From RCIO01 sp964629765 (GTDB lineage Bacteria; Pseudomonadota; Alphaproteobacteria; Rhizobiales; Rhizobiaceae), in the NCBI GenBank assembly GCA_964629765.1, contig CAZVTK010000001.1:1-64000 (forward strand): a DNA stretch of 64,000 nucleotides. Reading direction: 5' to 3'. A program made the translations under genes and the position numbers. A model generated the notes under the pieces. That model made no database searches, had not been told where the DNA came from, and worked only from the letters and a program-made list of their open reading frames with translations. Of the stretch, positions 33,129-41,400 are shown in pieces (position 1 is the first letter of the stretch; every line of letters starts with the position of its first letter).

Positions 33129-34184
33129 TCAGATGTTGCCTGGAAGCGGCGCGCCGGCGTCGACCAGCCCGCTGTTGCGCAGCGCCTGCCAGAACGCGGC
33201 GGGAATGTCCGTCCGGTGCCATCCGACGACCTGTTCGATCTCGGCGCCGGTACGCGCGCCGATGGCCAGGGTCGCCACGGCCGGATGCGACAGCGAAAAC
33301 CGCATCGCGGCGGCGGGCAGCGGCACGCCGTGCTCGCCAGCCAGCCGGCCCAGCGCCTGCGCCTTGTCGATGATCGCGGGCGGCGCATCGGCGTAGTTGA
33401 ATTTCAAATCGTCGGACACGAGGATGCCGGAGTTGAACACGCCCGCCGCGATGACCGAAACGCCGCGATCGACGCACAGCGGCAGAAGCGTCGACAGCGA
33501 GGACTGGTCGAGCAGCGTGTAGCGGCCGGCAAGCAGGCAGCAGTCGAGGTCGGCTTCGCCGAGCGCGTCGCGGATCACCTCCCACTCGTTGACGCCGAGC
33601 CCGATCGCCTTGGCATAGCCGCCGTCGCGCAGCTCGGAAAGCGCGCGGAAGCCGCCGCCTTGGGTCAGGTCGCCCCAATGCTTCCCGTGCGTGGCGCCGT
33701 GGGTGGCCCGGCCTATGTCGTGGACGAGCAATATGTCCAACCGGTCGAGGCCGAGCCGCTGCTGGCTGTCCTCATAGCTGCGCATGATGCCGTCATAGCT
33801 GTAGTCGAACACCTCGGTGAAGTTCAGCCCGTTCGCCCAGCCGGAATCGAATTCGTTGCGCGGCGCCGACGGCGGCAGCGGCGCGCCGGGGCGGGGGTTG
33901 CGCATCAGCCGCCCGACCTTGGTGCCCAACACCCAGTCGGCGCCCGGCTCCCGCTCCTTTTCCGCGCGCAGCATGCTGCCGACCAGATGCTCGCAGCGCC
34001 CGAGGCCGTACATGGGCGCGGTATCGAAATAGCGGATGCCGAGCTGCCAGGCGCGCTGGATCGTCTCCAGCGCATCCCCGGTCGAAACGCTGCGATACAT
34101 GCCGCCCAGCGGCGCGGTGCCGAGGCCGATCTCGGTGACCTCCAGTCCGCCGCGGCGAAAGCGCCGCTTCGCGATTCCGGCCAC
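33129..34184 (-). CDS. aldo/keto reductase (L-fucose / D-threo-aldose 1-dehydrogenase type)
   Basis: A 351-residue AKR TIM barrel. The catalytic Asp/Tyr are in YFDTAPMYGLG, the Lys in VLGTKVGRL and the His in DILLVHDIG. This subgroup (D-threo-aldose 1-dehydrogenase, L-fucose dehydrogenase) oxidises an aldose to the 1,5-lactone with NAD(P). It is the second gene of the operon, 1 bp after the DapA-family gene, and its product would be the substrate of the neighbouring lactonase. Confidence 0.88.
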   Translation of the reverse strand: MAGIAKRRFRRGGLEVTEIGLGTAPLGGMYRSVSTGDALETIQRAWQLGIRYFDTAPMYGLGRCEHLVGSMLRAEKEREPGADWVLGTKVGRLMRNPRPGAPLPPSAPRNEFDSGWANGLNFTEVFDYSYDGIMRSYEDSQQRLGLDRLDILLVHDIGRATHGATHGKHWGDLTQGGGFRALSELRDGGYAKAIGLGVNEWEVIRDALGEADLDCCLLAGRYTLLDQSSLSTLLPLCVDRGVSVIAAGVFNSGILVSDDLKFNYADAPPAIIDKAQALGRLAGEHGVPLPAAAMRFSLSHPAVATLAIGARTGAEIEQVVGWHRTDIPAAFWQALRNSGLVDAGAPLPGNI

Positions 34185-34185
34185 C

Positions 34186-35121
34186 TCAACGGCCCCAGCG
34201 CAGCGCCAGCGGCGACACTTCGCGCGCCAGCTCGATCAACCCTTCGCGCGTCGCCGGATGCAGCGGGCGCAGCGGGTGGCGCACCGCGTCGCTGCGGATC
34301 ACGCCGCCCTCCTGCATGATCGTCTTGGCGGCGCGCAGGCCGCACTGGCGGTTCTCGTAGTTGATCAGCGGCAGGATGCTCGCATAGGCGGAGGCCGCAG
34401 CCTTGCGGTCGCCGGCCGCATGCGCCACGACCACCTTCCTGATCAGGTCGGGCAGCAGCGCGCTGCACATCGTGCCGACCGCGCCGGCATCGAGATCGGC
34501 CATCAGCGTGATCGATTCCTCGCCGTCGAGCGGCCCGACAATGGCGTCGCCGCCGGCCGCGATCAGGTCCCGCAACTTGGCAGCGGCAAAGGGAACCTCG
34601 ATCTTGAAGTGATTGACCGCAGGGACCTGCCTGGCCAGCCGCGCCAGGAACGGCACCGGCAGTTTGACACCGCTCAGCGGCGCGTCCTGCACCATGATCG
34701 GCAGGCCGGACGCGTCCGCCACGGCCTTGAACTGCTCGAGGATTCCGTCCTCGTCGGCCTGCAAGCCGACGCCGTGGTAGGGCGGCATGAGCATCAGCAT
34801 CGCAGCACCCGCCTTCGCCGCCTGCTTGCCCCGCTGCATCGCGATCGCCGTCGAGAAATGGCTACAGGTCACCACGATCGGCACGCGGCCGGCGGCGTGA
34901 TCGATGCACAGGTCGACCAGCGTCGAGCGCTCCTCGTCGGAGAGGAGAAACTGCTCGGAATAATTGGCGAGGATGCAGATGCCGTCGACGCCCTGATCGA
35001 TCATGCAGTCGATGACCCGGCGCTGGCCGTCGAGATCGAGCTCGCCGTTTTCAAGAAACGGCGTCGGCGCCACCGGCAGCACGCCTGTCAGCCCGAAAGT
35101 CGCGCGGTCGGCATTGGCCAT
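34186..35121 (-). CDS. DapA-family aldolase (2-keto-3-deoxy-L-fuconate aldolase candidate)
   Basis: A 311-residue member of the dihydrodipicolinate synthase/NAL family. LPVAPTPFLENGELDLDG is the start block, ILANYSEQFLLSDEER is the substrate loop and the Schiff-base Lys is in NHFKIEVPF. In the C. jejuni fuc locus a DapA paralogue sits with a UxaA-family dehydratase, amidohydrolase and mutarotase, the same set as here. It probably cleaves 2-keto-3-deoxy-L-fuconate to pyruvate and L-lactaldehyde. It is the first gene of the minus-strand operon, divergent from the dehydratase. Confidence 0.82.
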   Translation of the reverse strand: MANADRATFGLTGVLPVAPTPFLENGELDLDGQRRVIDCMIDQGVDGICILANYSEQFLLSDEERSTLVDLCIDHAAGRVPIVVTCSHFSTAIAMQRGKQAAKAGAAMLMLMPPYHGVGLQADEDGILEQFKAVADASGLPIMVQDAPLSGVKLPVPFLARLARQVPAVNHFKIEVPFAAAKLRDLIAAGGDAIVGPLDGEESITLMADLDAGAVGTMCSALLPDLIRKVVVAHAAGDRKAAASAYASILPLINYENRQCGLRAAKTIMQEGGVIRSDAVRHPLRPLHPATREGLIELAREVSPLALRWGR

Positions 35122-35161
35122 TCTCGTCCCTCCCCGTTCGAGCCGGCTCTAACAGGATCGA

Positions 35162-35225
35162 CTTTTGACGGCAATATACATTTTTGCGGCTCGGGCTTGA
35201 ACGTCTTTTGACAGCAATGGACATT
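35162..35225. promoter_or_regulatory. direct-repeat operator pair in the divergent fuc-type promoter region
   Basis: CTTTTGACGGCAATATACAT (from 35162) and CTTTTGACAGCAATGGACAT (from 35205) match at 18 of 21 positions and are exactly 43 bp apart, about four helical turns. They lie between the DapA-family gene (start 35121) and the dehydratase (start 35272). Each contains TTGACN, so one may double as a -35 box. The regulator is unknown; the GntR at 36811 is a candidate. Confidence 0.5.
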
Positions 35226-35271
35226 CGTGGTTGAACGCGCCGGTCAGACCCACCCGCATGCGAGCAAAGAC

Positions 35272-36798
35272 ATGTCCGAGCACTCCGCGCCCACGATCCG
35301 GCTGAACGAACGGGACAACGTCGTCGTCGCCCGGCGGCTGGTGCCGGCAGGCACTTATATCGGCTTCGGTGTGACCACGCGGCAGGAGGTCGGCAGCGGC
35401 CACAAGGTCGCGATCGCGGACATCGCGGCGGGAACGGAGATCCTCAAATACGGCCAGCTCATCGGCTACGCCTCGCGCGACATCTCACGCGGCGAACATG
35501 TCCACCTCCAGAACGTCATGATGCACGACGTCGAGGATGCGCGGCACGAGGCGGCACGGCTCAACTGGCAGCCTCCGGAAATCGAAAGCGAGCCCGGCTT
35601 CATGGGCTTCGATCGCGGCAACGGCCTGGTCGGCACGCGCAACTATATCGGCATCATCACCACCGTGAACTGTTCGGCCACCGTCTCGCGCTACGTCGCC
35701 GACCATTTCAACCGCAATGGCGGCCTCACCGGGCGCGAGCATGTCGACGGCGTCGTCGCCCTCACCCATGGCGGCGGCTGCGCCATCAACACCAAGACCG
35801 AGGGCTACCGCTTCCTCACCCGCACCATCGCCGGCTATGCGCGCAACCCCAATTTCGGCGGGGTGCTGATGATCGGCCTCGGCTGCGAGACCAACCAGAT
35901 CGACCACATTCTCGACGATTTCGGCCTGCGCGGAGCCTCGCGTCTGCACACCATGACGATCCAGAAGATGGGCGGCACGCGCAAGACGATCGATTCGGCC
36001 ATCGACGCGATCAACGGTTTCCTCGACGAGGTCGACGGCATGCGCCGGACGACGGTGCCGGTATCGGGAATCAAGCTGGCGCTCGAATGCGGCGGCTCGG
36101 ACGGCTATTCCGGCATCTCCGCCAACCCGGCCCTTGGCTACGCCTCCGACCTGCTGGTTGCCGCCGGCGGCACGTCGTGCCTCGCGGAGACCCCGGAAAT
36201 CTACGGTGCCGAACATCTCCTCGCCCGCCGCGCAACCTCCGGCGCCGTATCGGAAAAGCTGATGCAGCGCATCGACTGGTGGCGCGACTACACGGCCAGC
36301 AGCGGCGCGGAGCTCAACAACAACCCCTCCTTCGGCAACAAGGAAGGCGGACTGACGACGATTCTCGAAAAGTCGCTCGGCGCCGTCGCCAAGGCCGGCA
36401 CGGCGCCGCTCAGCGCCGTCTACGAATATGCCGAGATCATCGACACCGAAGGCTTGGTGTTCATGGACACGCCCGGCTACGATCCGGTCGCGGTCACCGG
36501 ACAGGTGGCTGGCGGCTGCAACGTCATCTGCTTCACCACCGGCAGAGGCTCGGTGTCGGGGTTCAAGCCGGCGCCCTGCATCAAGATCGCCACCAACACC
36601 GAGATGTATGAGCACATGCAGGACGACATGGACATCAACGCCGGCACCATCGTGTCGGGCGACGAGACCATTGAGCAGGTCGGCCGGCGCATCTACGACA
36701 GCATCGTCGCGGTCGCCGGCGGCGACAGGACCCTGAGCGAGGTCTACAACTACGGCGACAACGAGTTCGTGCCGTGGCAGGTCGGCGCGGTGACCTGA
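35272..36798 (+). CDS. UxaA/altronate-dehydratase family sugar-acid dehydratase
   Basis: A 508-residue protein with an N-terminal SAF domain (about 1-95, RLNERDNVVVARRLVPAG) and a UxaA C-terminal domain (GNGLVGTRNYIGIITTVNCS, ALTHGGGCAINTKTEG, ALECGGSDGYSGISANPALG). The family dehydrates altronate, galactarate and, in fucose loci, probably L-fuconate, using an iron-dependent site. It precedes the GntR gene by 12 bp. The ATG at 35272 is chosen; GTG at 35227 would add 15 residues. The substrate is inferred from the divergent fuc-type operon. Confidence 0.87.
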   Translation: MSEHSAPTIRLNERDNVVVARRLVPAGTYIGFGVTTRQEVGSGHKVAIADIAAGTEILKYGQLIGYASRDISRGEHVHLQNVMMHDVEDARHEAARLNWQPPEIESEPGFMGFDRGNGLVGTRNYIGIITTVNCSATVSRYVADHFNRNGGLTGREHVDGVVALTHGGGCAINTKTEGYRFLTRTIAGYARNPNFGGVLMIGLGCETNQIDHILDDFGLRGASRLHTMTIQKMGGTRKTIDSAIDAINGFLDEVDGMRRTTVPVSGIKLALECGGSDGYSGISANPALGYASDLLVAAGGTSCLAETPEIYGAEHLLARRATSGAVSEKLMQRIDWWRDYTASSGAELNNNPSFGNKEGGLTTILEKSLGAVAKAGTAPLSAVYEYAEIIDTEGLVFMDTPGYDPVAVTGQVAGGCNVICFTTGRGSVSGFKPAPCIKIATNTEMYEHMQDDMDINAGTIVSGDETIEQVGRRIYDSIVAVAGGDRTLSEVYNYGDNEFVPWQVGAVT

Positions 36799-36810
36799 AC
36801 GGACGGGATC

Positions 36811-37794
36811 ATGGACGAAACGCCGGCGTACAACCAGATCGCCGACATCCTCAGGCGATCGATCGCAAGCCAGAGCCTGCCGGCCGGCCAGGTGCTGCTC
36901 GAAGGCCCGCTGGCGACGCTTTTCGGCTCCAGCCGCTCGCCCATCCGCCAGGCGCTCAACCAGCTCGAGCAGGAGGGCCTGCTCGCCCGCTTCGGCGGGC
37001 GCGGCCTCGTCGTCGGCGATCCCGGCGCTCCGCTGATCCGCGCTACGCCTACCGCCGGGCAGCTCGGCCTTGCCGGCGCGGAACTGACCCGCGAGCCGGT
37101 CTGGCGGCGCATTTACGACCGCGTGGAACGAGACCTGATCCATGCCTCCGTTCTCGACCCCGGCCGCATCAACGAGGTCGAGCTGGCGCGGCACTACAAT
37201 ATCGGCCGTTCGGTGGCCGGCCAGGTCCTGCTGCGCGCCGAGGCGAACGGCATCGTCCGGCGCGACGCGGCCGGCCGCTGGTCCACCGTGCTGCTCGACC
37301 GCGAACGGGTTTTCAACCTGTACAAGGTTCGCAGCCTGCTCGAGCCGGAGGCGATGGCCGAGGCCGCCTCCGGCGGCCGTGACCGCGATCGTCTCTCGCG
37401 CATGCACGATGCCCTGCTCGATGCGCTCGCCCGCTACCCCGAAGTGCCAGCCGGCCAACTCGACGCGCTCGAGACCGATCTTCATGTCGACCTTGTCGAA
37501 GGCGGCCGGAACCCTGAGCTGGCGCGTGCATTGCATCATACACGATGCACAATAATTATCAGCAAGCATGCGCTTGGCGGCAGCGTTTCATACCCTAGCG
37601 ACGATCCATTCATCGTCGAGCATCTGCGCATCGTCGAAGCGATCCTGGCCCGGAACCCGACTGCCGCGCGCCAGGCCATGAAGGAACATCTCGCCTCGGC
37701 AGCCAGCAAGGTTGCCGACAGAATCGACCGCCTCCGCCCCATAGCAGGCTCCTCCGCACCGATATTCTTGCAATCAGCGCAGGAACGCGGCTGA
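36811..37794 (+). CDS. GntR-family regulator with two winged-helix domains and an FCD domain
   Basis: A 327-residue protein, about 90 longer than a usual FadR-subfamily regulator. The first wHTH spans about 7-66 (SRSPIRQALNQLEQEGLLAR) and a second about 94-160 (NEVELARHYNIGRSVAGQVL, ANGIVRRDAAGRW). The FCD ligand domain follows (about 165-300: YKVRSLLEPEAMAEA, DLHVDLVEGGRNPELARAL, HLRIVEAILA). It is co-directional with the dehydratase and lies 150 bp upstream of the second Liv-type transporter operon, which it probably controls. Confidence 0.85.
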   Translation: MDETPAYNQIADILRRSIASQSLPAGQVLLEGPLATLFGSSRSPIRQALNQLEQEGLLARFGGRGLVVGDPGAPLIRATPTAGQLGLAGAELTREPVWRRIYDRVERDLIHASVLDPGRINEVELARHYNIGRSVAGQVLLRAEANGIVRRDAAGRWSTVLLDRERVFNLYKVRSLLEPEAMAEAASGGRDRDRLSRMHDALLDALARYPEVPAGQLDALETDLHVDLVEGGRNPELARALHHTRCTIIISKHALGGSVSYPSDDPFIVEHLRIVEAILARNPTAARQAMKEHLASAASKVADRIDRLRPIAGSSAPIFLQSAQERG

Positions 37795-37907
37795 CGGCAG
37801 CCGGGCGGGCGGAAACCGGCCCGGACCTCCCGAGCCCGTCGAATTTCGCCGCTCCGCCAATTCATCGGCGCGCAAGGAGCCGTCATCAATTGACAGTCAC
37901 ATCTATG

Positions 37908-37924
37908 TAATGCACGATGCATTA
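37908..37924. promoter_or_regulatory. palindromic operator TAATGCA-CGA-TGCATTA
   Basis: A perfect 7-bp dyad with a 3-bp spacer, 20 bp upstream of the GTG start of the transporter operon and downstream of the GntR gene. The size and AT-rich form suit a FadR-subfamily GntR operator. It would overlap the promoter or transcription start, so repression is expected. Confidence 0.5.
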
Positions 37925-37944
37925 AATTTTTGGGAGGGAGTGAC

Positions 37945-38904
37945 GTGAGCGCTTCGGCGATATTCCTCGAGAACCTGCTGAACGCGCTGACCGCGGGCAT
38001 TCTCGTCGGCTGCCTCTATGGCCTGATGTGCGTCGGCCTCGGCATGGTGTTCGGCATCATGCGCGTGGTGAACTTCGCACAGGCCGAACTGCTGATGCTC
38101 GGCATGTTCGCTGCGCTCCTGTTCTACTCGCAGACCGGCCTGACGGTGTCGCTCGGCGCCTATGCCGGTCCGATCGTCGCCGCCTTTCTCGCCGGACCGG
38201 TGCTGCTCGTCTTCGGCGCGCTGATCTACCAGTTGCTCATCTCCCGCGTGTCCGGCCTCAAATCCTTCGGGTCGCGGCAGGAAGGCCATATCGGCCAGTT
38301 CATCATGACGCTCGGCATCTCGCTCATCCTCCAGAATGGCGGCCAGCTTGTGTTCGGCTCGACGCCGCAGACCGTGCGCACCCCCCTCTCCTCCTCGGCC
38401 TGGTCCTTCGAGATCTATGCCGACGGGCCGATGGTGTTCCTGAACCAGGCGCGCGTGGCGGCAGCGCTGGTGGCGATCGCCGTCGCGATCGGCCTGTTCC
38501 TGCTGCTCGAATACACGCGCACCGGTCGCGCGCTGCGCGGCGCGGCCAACAACCCGGTCGCCGCCACCTATGTCGGCATAGACGTCAACCGCGCCTATCT
38601 CGTCGCCTTCGCCATAGGCAGCGCCGTCACCGGCATCTGCGGCGGCCTGATGGCGCCGTCGATCTCCTTCACCACGTTCACCGGCATCGACTTCGTCATC
38701 ATCATGTATGCCGGCGTGACGCTTGGCGGCCTCGGCAGCATCCTCGGCGCCTTCTGGGGCGGCATGACAATCGGCCTCGTCCAGCAACTGTCGTCGCTGG
38801 TGCTGCCGGCGCAGTTGCAGAACGCCTCGATCTTCGCCGTCTTCCTGCTCATCGTGCTGTTCCGGCCGCAGGGCTTCTTCGGACGCGTGGCGGAGCGCGC
38901 CTGA
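37945..38904 (+). CDS. livH: branched-chain-amino-acid-type ABC transporter permease (LivH type)
   Basis: A 319-residue membrane protein with about eight hydrophobic segments. LYGLMCVGLGMVFGIMRVVN, the FAQAELLMLG block, AANNPVAATYVGIDVNR and LGGLGSILGAFWGG are LivH hallmarks, and the C-terminus is LFRPQGFFGR. The GTG start at 37945 has an excellent GGGAGGGAG site 4 bp upstream. It is the first gene of a four-gene HAAT transporter operon. The substrate is unclear: its setting beside sugar-catabolic genes is unusual for the family. Confidence 0.9.
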   Translation: MSASAIFLENLLNALTAGILVGCLYGLMCVGLGMVFGIMRVVNFAQAELLMLGMFAALLFYSQTGLTVSLGAYAGPIVAAFLAGPVLLVFGALIYQLLISRVSGLKSFGSRQEGHIGQFIMTLGISLILQNGGQLVFGSTPQTVRTPLSSSAWSFEIYADGPMVFLNQARVAAALVAIAVAIGLFLLLEYTRTGRALRGAANNPVAATYVGIDVNRAYLVAFAIGSAVTGICGGLMAPSISFTTFTGIDFVIIMYAGVTLGGLGSILGAFWGGMTIGLVQQLSSLVLPAQLQNASIFAVFLLIVLFRPQGFFGRVAERA

Positions 38905-40670
38905 TGAAGCCTTTCGCAACCCTGGCCATCCGCCGCAATTCGCTGGCGCTGCTGCTGGCGATCGCCGCCTATGTCTGCCTCAGCCTGGTCGTCACCAACA
39001 GCTACTACCAGTTGATCCTGACCCTCGTGCCGGTATGGGCCACGCTGTCGGTGTCGTGGAACATCTTCTCCGGCTATTCCGGCCTGACCTCCTTCGGGCA
39101 GGCAGCCTTCTTCGGCGTCGGCGCCTACACGGCAGCGCTGCTGCAGGTTCGCTACGGGGTCACGCCCTGGATCGGCATTCCGTTCGCAGGCGTGGTCGGC
39201 GCGGTGGCGGCCTTCATCATCGGCATCCCGACGCTCAGGCTGCGCAGCCACTACTTCGCGCTTGCCATGCTCACCTTTCCGCTGATGCTGATGTACATCG
39301 CGCAATATCTCGGCTTGCAGGAATTGCCGATGGTCCGCCACGCCGAGGCGCCGGTAGCCTGGATGCAGTTCGACGACCCGAAGGTCTTCACCATCCTTGC
39401 CGTGCTGATGCTGGCCTTCGCCACGCTGGTGTCGATGCTCGTCGAGCAGTCGCGCTTCGGCCTGGCGCTCACCGCCATCCGCGAGAACGAACTGGCTGCC
39501 GAGGCTGCCGGCATCAATCCATGGCGCACGAAGATGCTGGCGCTGTCGCTCAGCGCCGCGATCGCCGCGATCGCCGGCGGCTTCTACTCGGTCGTGCTGC
39601 TGGTCGTCACGCCGGAAGCCGTGTTCAGCGTCATGATCTCGGCGCAGGCGCTGATCCTCACCCTGTTCGGAGGCATCGCCAACATCTGGGGGCCGCTGAT
39701 CGGCGCGGTCATCCTCATCCCGCTGTCGGAAACCCTTCATGCCGAGCTGGGCGACATCATCCCCGGCATCCAGGGCGTGGTTTACGGCCTCGCCATCATC
39801 ATCGTCACGCTGATCGCGCCGGAGGGCCTCTTCTGGAAGGTTCGCGACCTGCTGTTCGCCCGGTCCGGCAAGGACGGGACGCATCCGCCGCTGCCCTCGA
39901 TCGAGGCTGCGCCGCCCCCCGCGGCGAAGCAGCCGGAGAGCGGCCAGATCATCCTCCAGGTCAGGGATGTCAACAAGTCGTTCGGCGGCCTGAAGGCCGT
40001 GCAGGCGGCAAGCTTCGACGTGGCTGCGCAGGAAATCCTCGGCATCATCGGACCCAACGGCGCCGGCAAGACGACCCTCTTCAACGTGCTCAACGGCGTG
40101 CTGCGCGCCAACACCGGCACCGCCATGTTCGACGGCAAGAACCTGCTGTCGCTGAAGCTCTACGAAGTCTGCCGCAGCGGCGTCGGCCGCACCTTCCAGG
40201 TCGTGCGCAGCTTCCCGCGCCTCAGCGTGCTGGAGAACGTCCTGTCGGGCGCGTTCGGCCGCGAGATGCCGGCCGCGGAAGCGACCGCCTGCGCCGTCGA
40301 GGCGCTGGAGCGGGTCGGGCTTGCGCATGTCTCCGACCGGCAGGCCGACCGCCTGACGCAGAAGGAACTGCGGCTGATGGAGCTGGCGCGCGCGCTGGCG
40401 CCCAAGCCGAAGCTGCTGCTCCTCGACGAGCCGCTGGCCGGACTGGGGCGCGAGGAGGCCGCCGACTTCATCGCCGTGCTGCGGCGCCTGACCTCGCTCG
40501 GCATCACCATCGTCATCATCGAGCACACGATGCACGAGCTGCTGAAGCTCGTCGACCGGCTGATCGTGCTCGACCACGGCGCCATCATAGCCGAGGGCAA
40601 GCCGCGCGAGGTGGTCGAGAACCCGCAGGTCATCGAAGCCTATCTCGGCAAGAAGTGGCTGAAGAAATGA
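38904..40670 (+). CDS. fused LivM permease-LivG ATPase
   Basis: A 588-residue fusion. Residues 1-310 are LivM-like (LSVSWNIFSGYSGLTSFGQA, AIRENELAAEAAGINPWRT, LFGGIANIWGPLIGA). A Pro/Ala-rich linker follows (about 320-345). Residues 350-588 are LivG-like with GPNGAGKTT, GVGRTFQVVRSF, LTQKELRLMELARAL (a degenerate ABC signature) and LLLLDEPLAGL, then IIEHTMHELL. ATG at 38904 overlaps the livH stop as TGATG. A permease fused to its ATPase in this order is uncommon among HAAT systems. It forms the transporter with livH, livF and the binding protein. Confidence 0.9.
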   Translation: MKPFATLAIRRNSLALLLAIAAYVCLSLVVTNSYYQLILTLVPVWATLSVSWNIFSGYSGLTSFGQAAFFGVGAYTAALLQVRYGVTPWIGIPFAGVVGAVAAFIIGIPTLRLRSHYFALAMLTFPLMLMYIAQYLGLQELPMVRHAEAPVAWMQFDDPKVFTILAVLMLAFATLVSMLVEQSRFGLALTAIRENELAAEAAGINPWRTKMLALSLSAAIAAIAGGFYSVVLLVVTPEAVFSVMISAQALILTLFGGIANIWGPLIGAVILIPLSETLHAELGDIIPGIQGVVYGLAIIIVTLIAPEGLFWKVRDLLFARSGKDGTHPPLPSIEAAPPPAAKQPESGQIILQVRDVNKSFGGLKAVQAASFDVAAQEILGIIGPNGAGKTTLFNVLNGVLRANTGTAMFDGKNLLSLKLYEVCRSGVGRTFQVVRSFPRLSVLENVLSGAFGREMPAAEATACAVEALERVGLAHVSDRQADRLTQKELRLMELARALAPKPKLLLLDEPLAGLGREEAADFIAVLRRLTSLGITIVIIEHTMHELLKLVDRLIVLDHGAIIAEGKPREVVENPQVIEAYLGKKWLKK

Positions 40671-41380
40671 TCGAAGTCCGCGACCTCACCGTGAAGTATG
40701 GCGGACTGACCGCGCTGCGCAACGTGTCGCTCACCGCGCCAGACAGCTCGTTCGTCACCATCGTCGGCCCGAACGGGGCCGGCAAGACCACCTTCTTCAA
40801 GACGATCTGCGGCATCGTCCCGCCCGTCTCGGGCTCGATCAGCTTCGATGGCGAGAATCTGCTCGCCATGCCGCCGTGGAAGCGCGCCCATATCGGCATC
40901 GCCCATGTGCCCGAGGGGCGGCAGGTCTTCACGACGATGAGCGTGCGCGAGAACCTGGAGCTCGGCGCCTACACGGAAGCCGGCCGCGCCAGGAAGGCGC
41001 GCTGGCTGGAGCGCATCTACTCGCTGTTTCCGGTGCTGGAGAAGCGCAGCGGCCAGTTCGCCGGCACACTTTCGGGCGGCGAACAGCAGATGCTGGCGAT
41101 TGGCCGCGCGCTCGCGTCGGACCCGAAATGCCTGATGCTCGACGAGCCCTCCATGGGCCTCGCGCCGGCCGTGGCCGACACGATCTTCGCCAGCATCCAC
41201 GAAATCTACAAGGAGGAGAAGATCGCAATCATCCTCGTAGAGCAGCGCGTCGCGGAATCGCTGGAGCTTTGCGACGTCGGCTACGTGCTCGAGCGCGGCT
41301 CGATCACCATGTCCGGCGACTACCAGACGCTGATGTCCGACGACCGCATCAGGAAATCATACCTCGGCATAGAAATGTAA
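40667..41380 (+). CDS. livF: branched-chain-amino-acid-type ABC transporter ATP-binding protein (LivF type)
   Basis: A 237-residue ATPase: GPNGAGKTT, IAHVPEGRQVF, LSGGEQQMLAIGRAL, LMLDEPSMGLAP, LVEQRV. Length and motifs are normal for LivF. It overlaps the permease-ATPase fusion stop as ATGA, indicating coupled translation. It is the second ATPase of the sugar-region transporter. Confidence 0.92.
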   Translation: MIEVRDLTVKYGGLTALRNVSLTAPDSSFVTIVGPNGAGKTTFFKTICGIVPPVSGSISFDGENLLAMPPWKRAHIGIAHVPEGRQVFTTMSVRENLELGAYTEAGRARKARWLERIYSLFPVLEKRSGQFAGTLSGGEQQMLAIGRALASDPKCLMLDEPSMGLAPAVADTIFASIHEIYKEEKIAIILVEQRVAESLELCDVGYVLERGSITMSGDYQTLMSDDRIRKSYLGIEM

Positions 41381-41400
41381 CCCGGACGGAGGAGACGACC

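Noticed and set aside
35485..37569. 694-codon minus-strand open frame opposite the UxaA-family and GntR genes
   Set aside because: No homology-like blocks, and it runs across two well-supported plus-strand genes.
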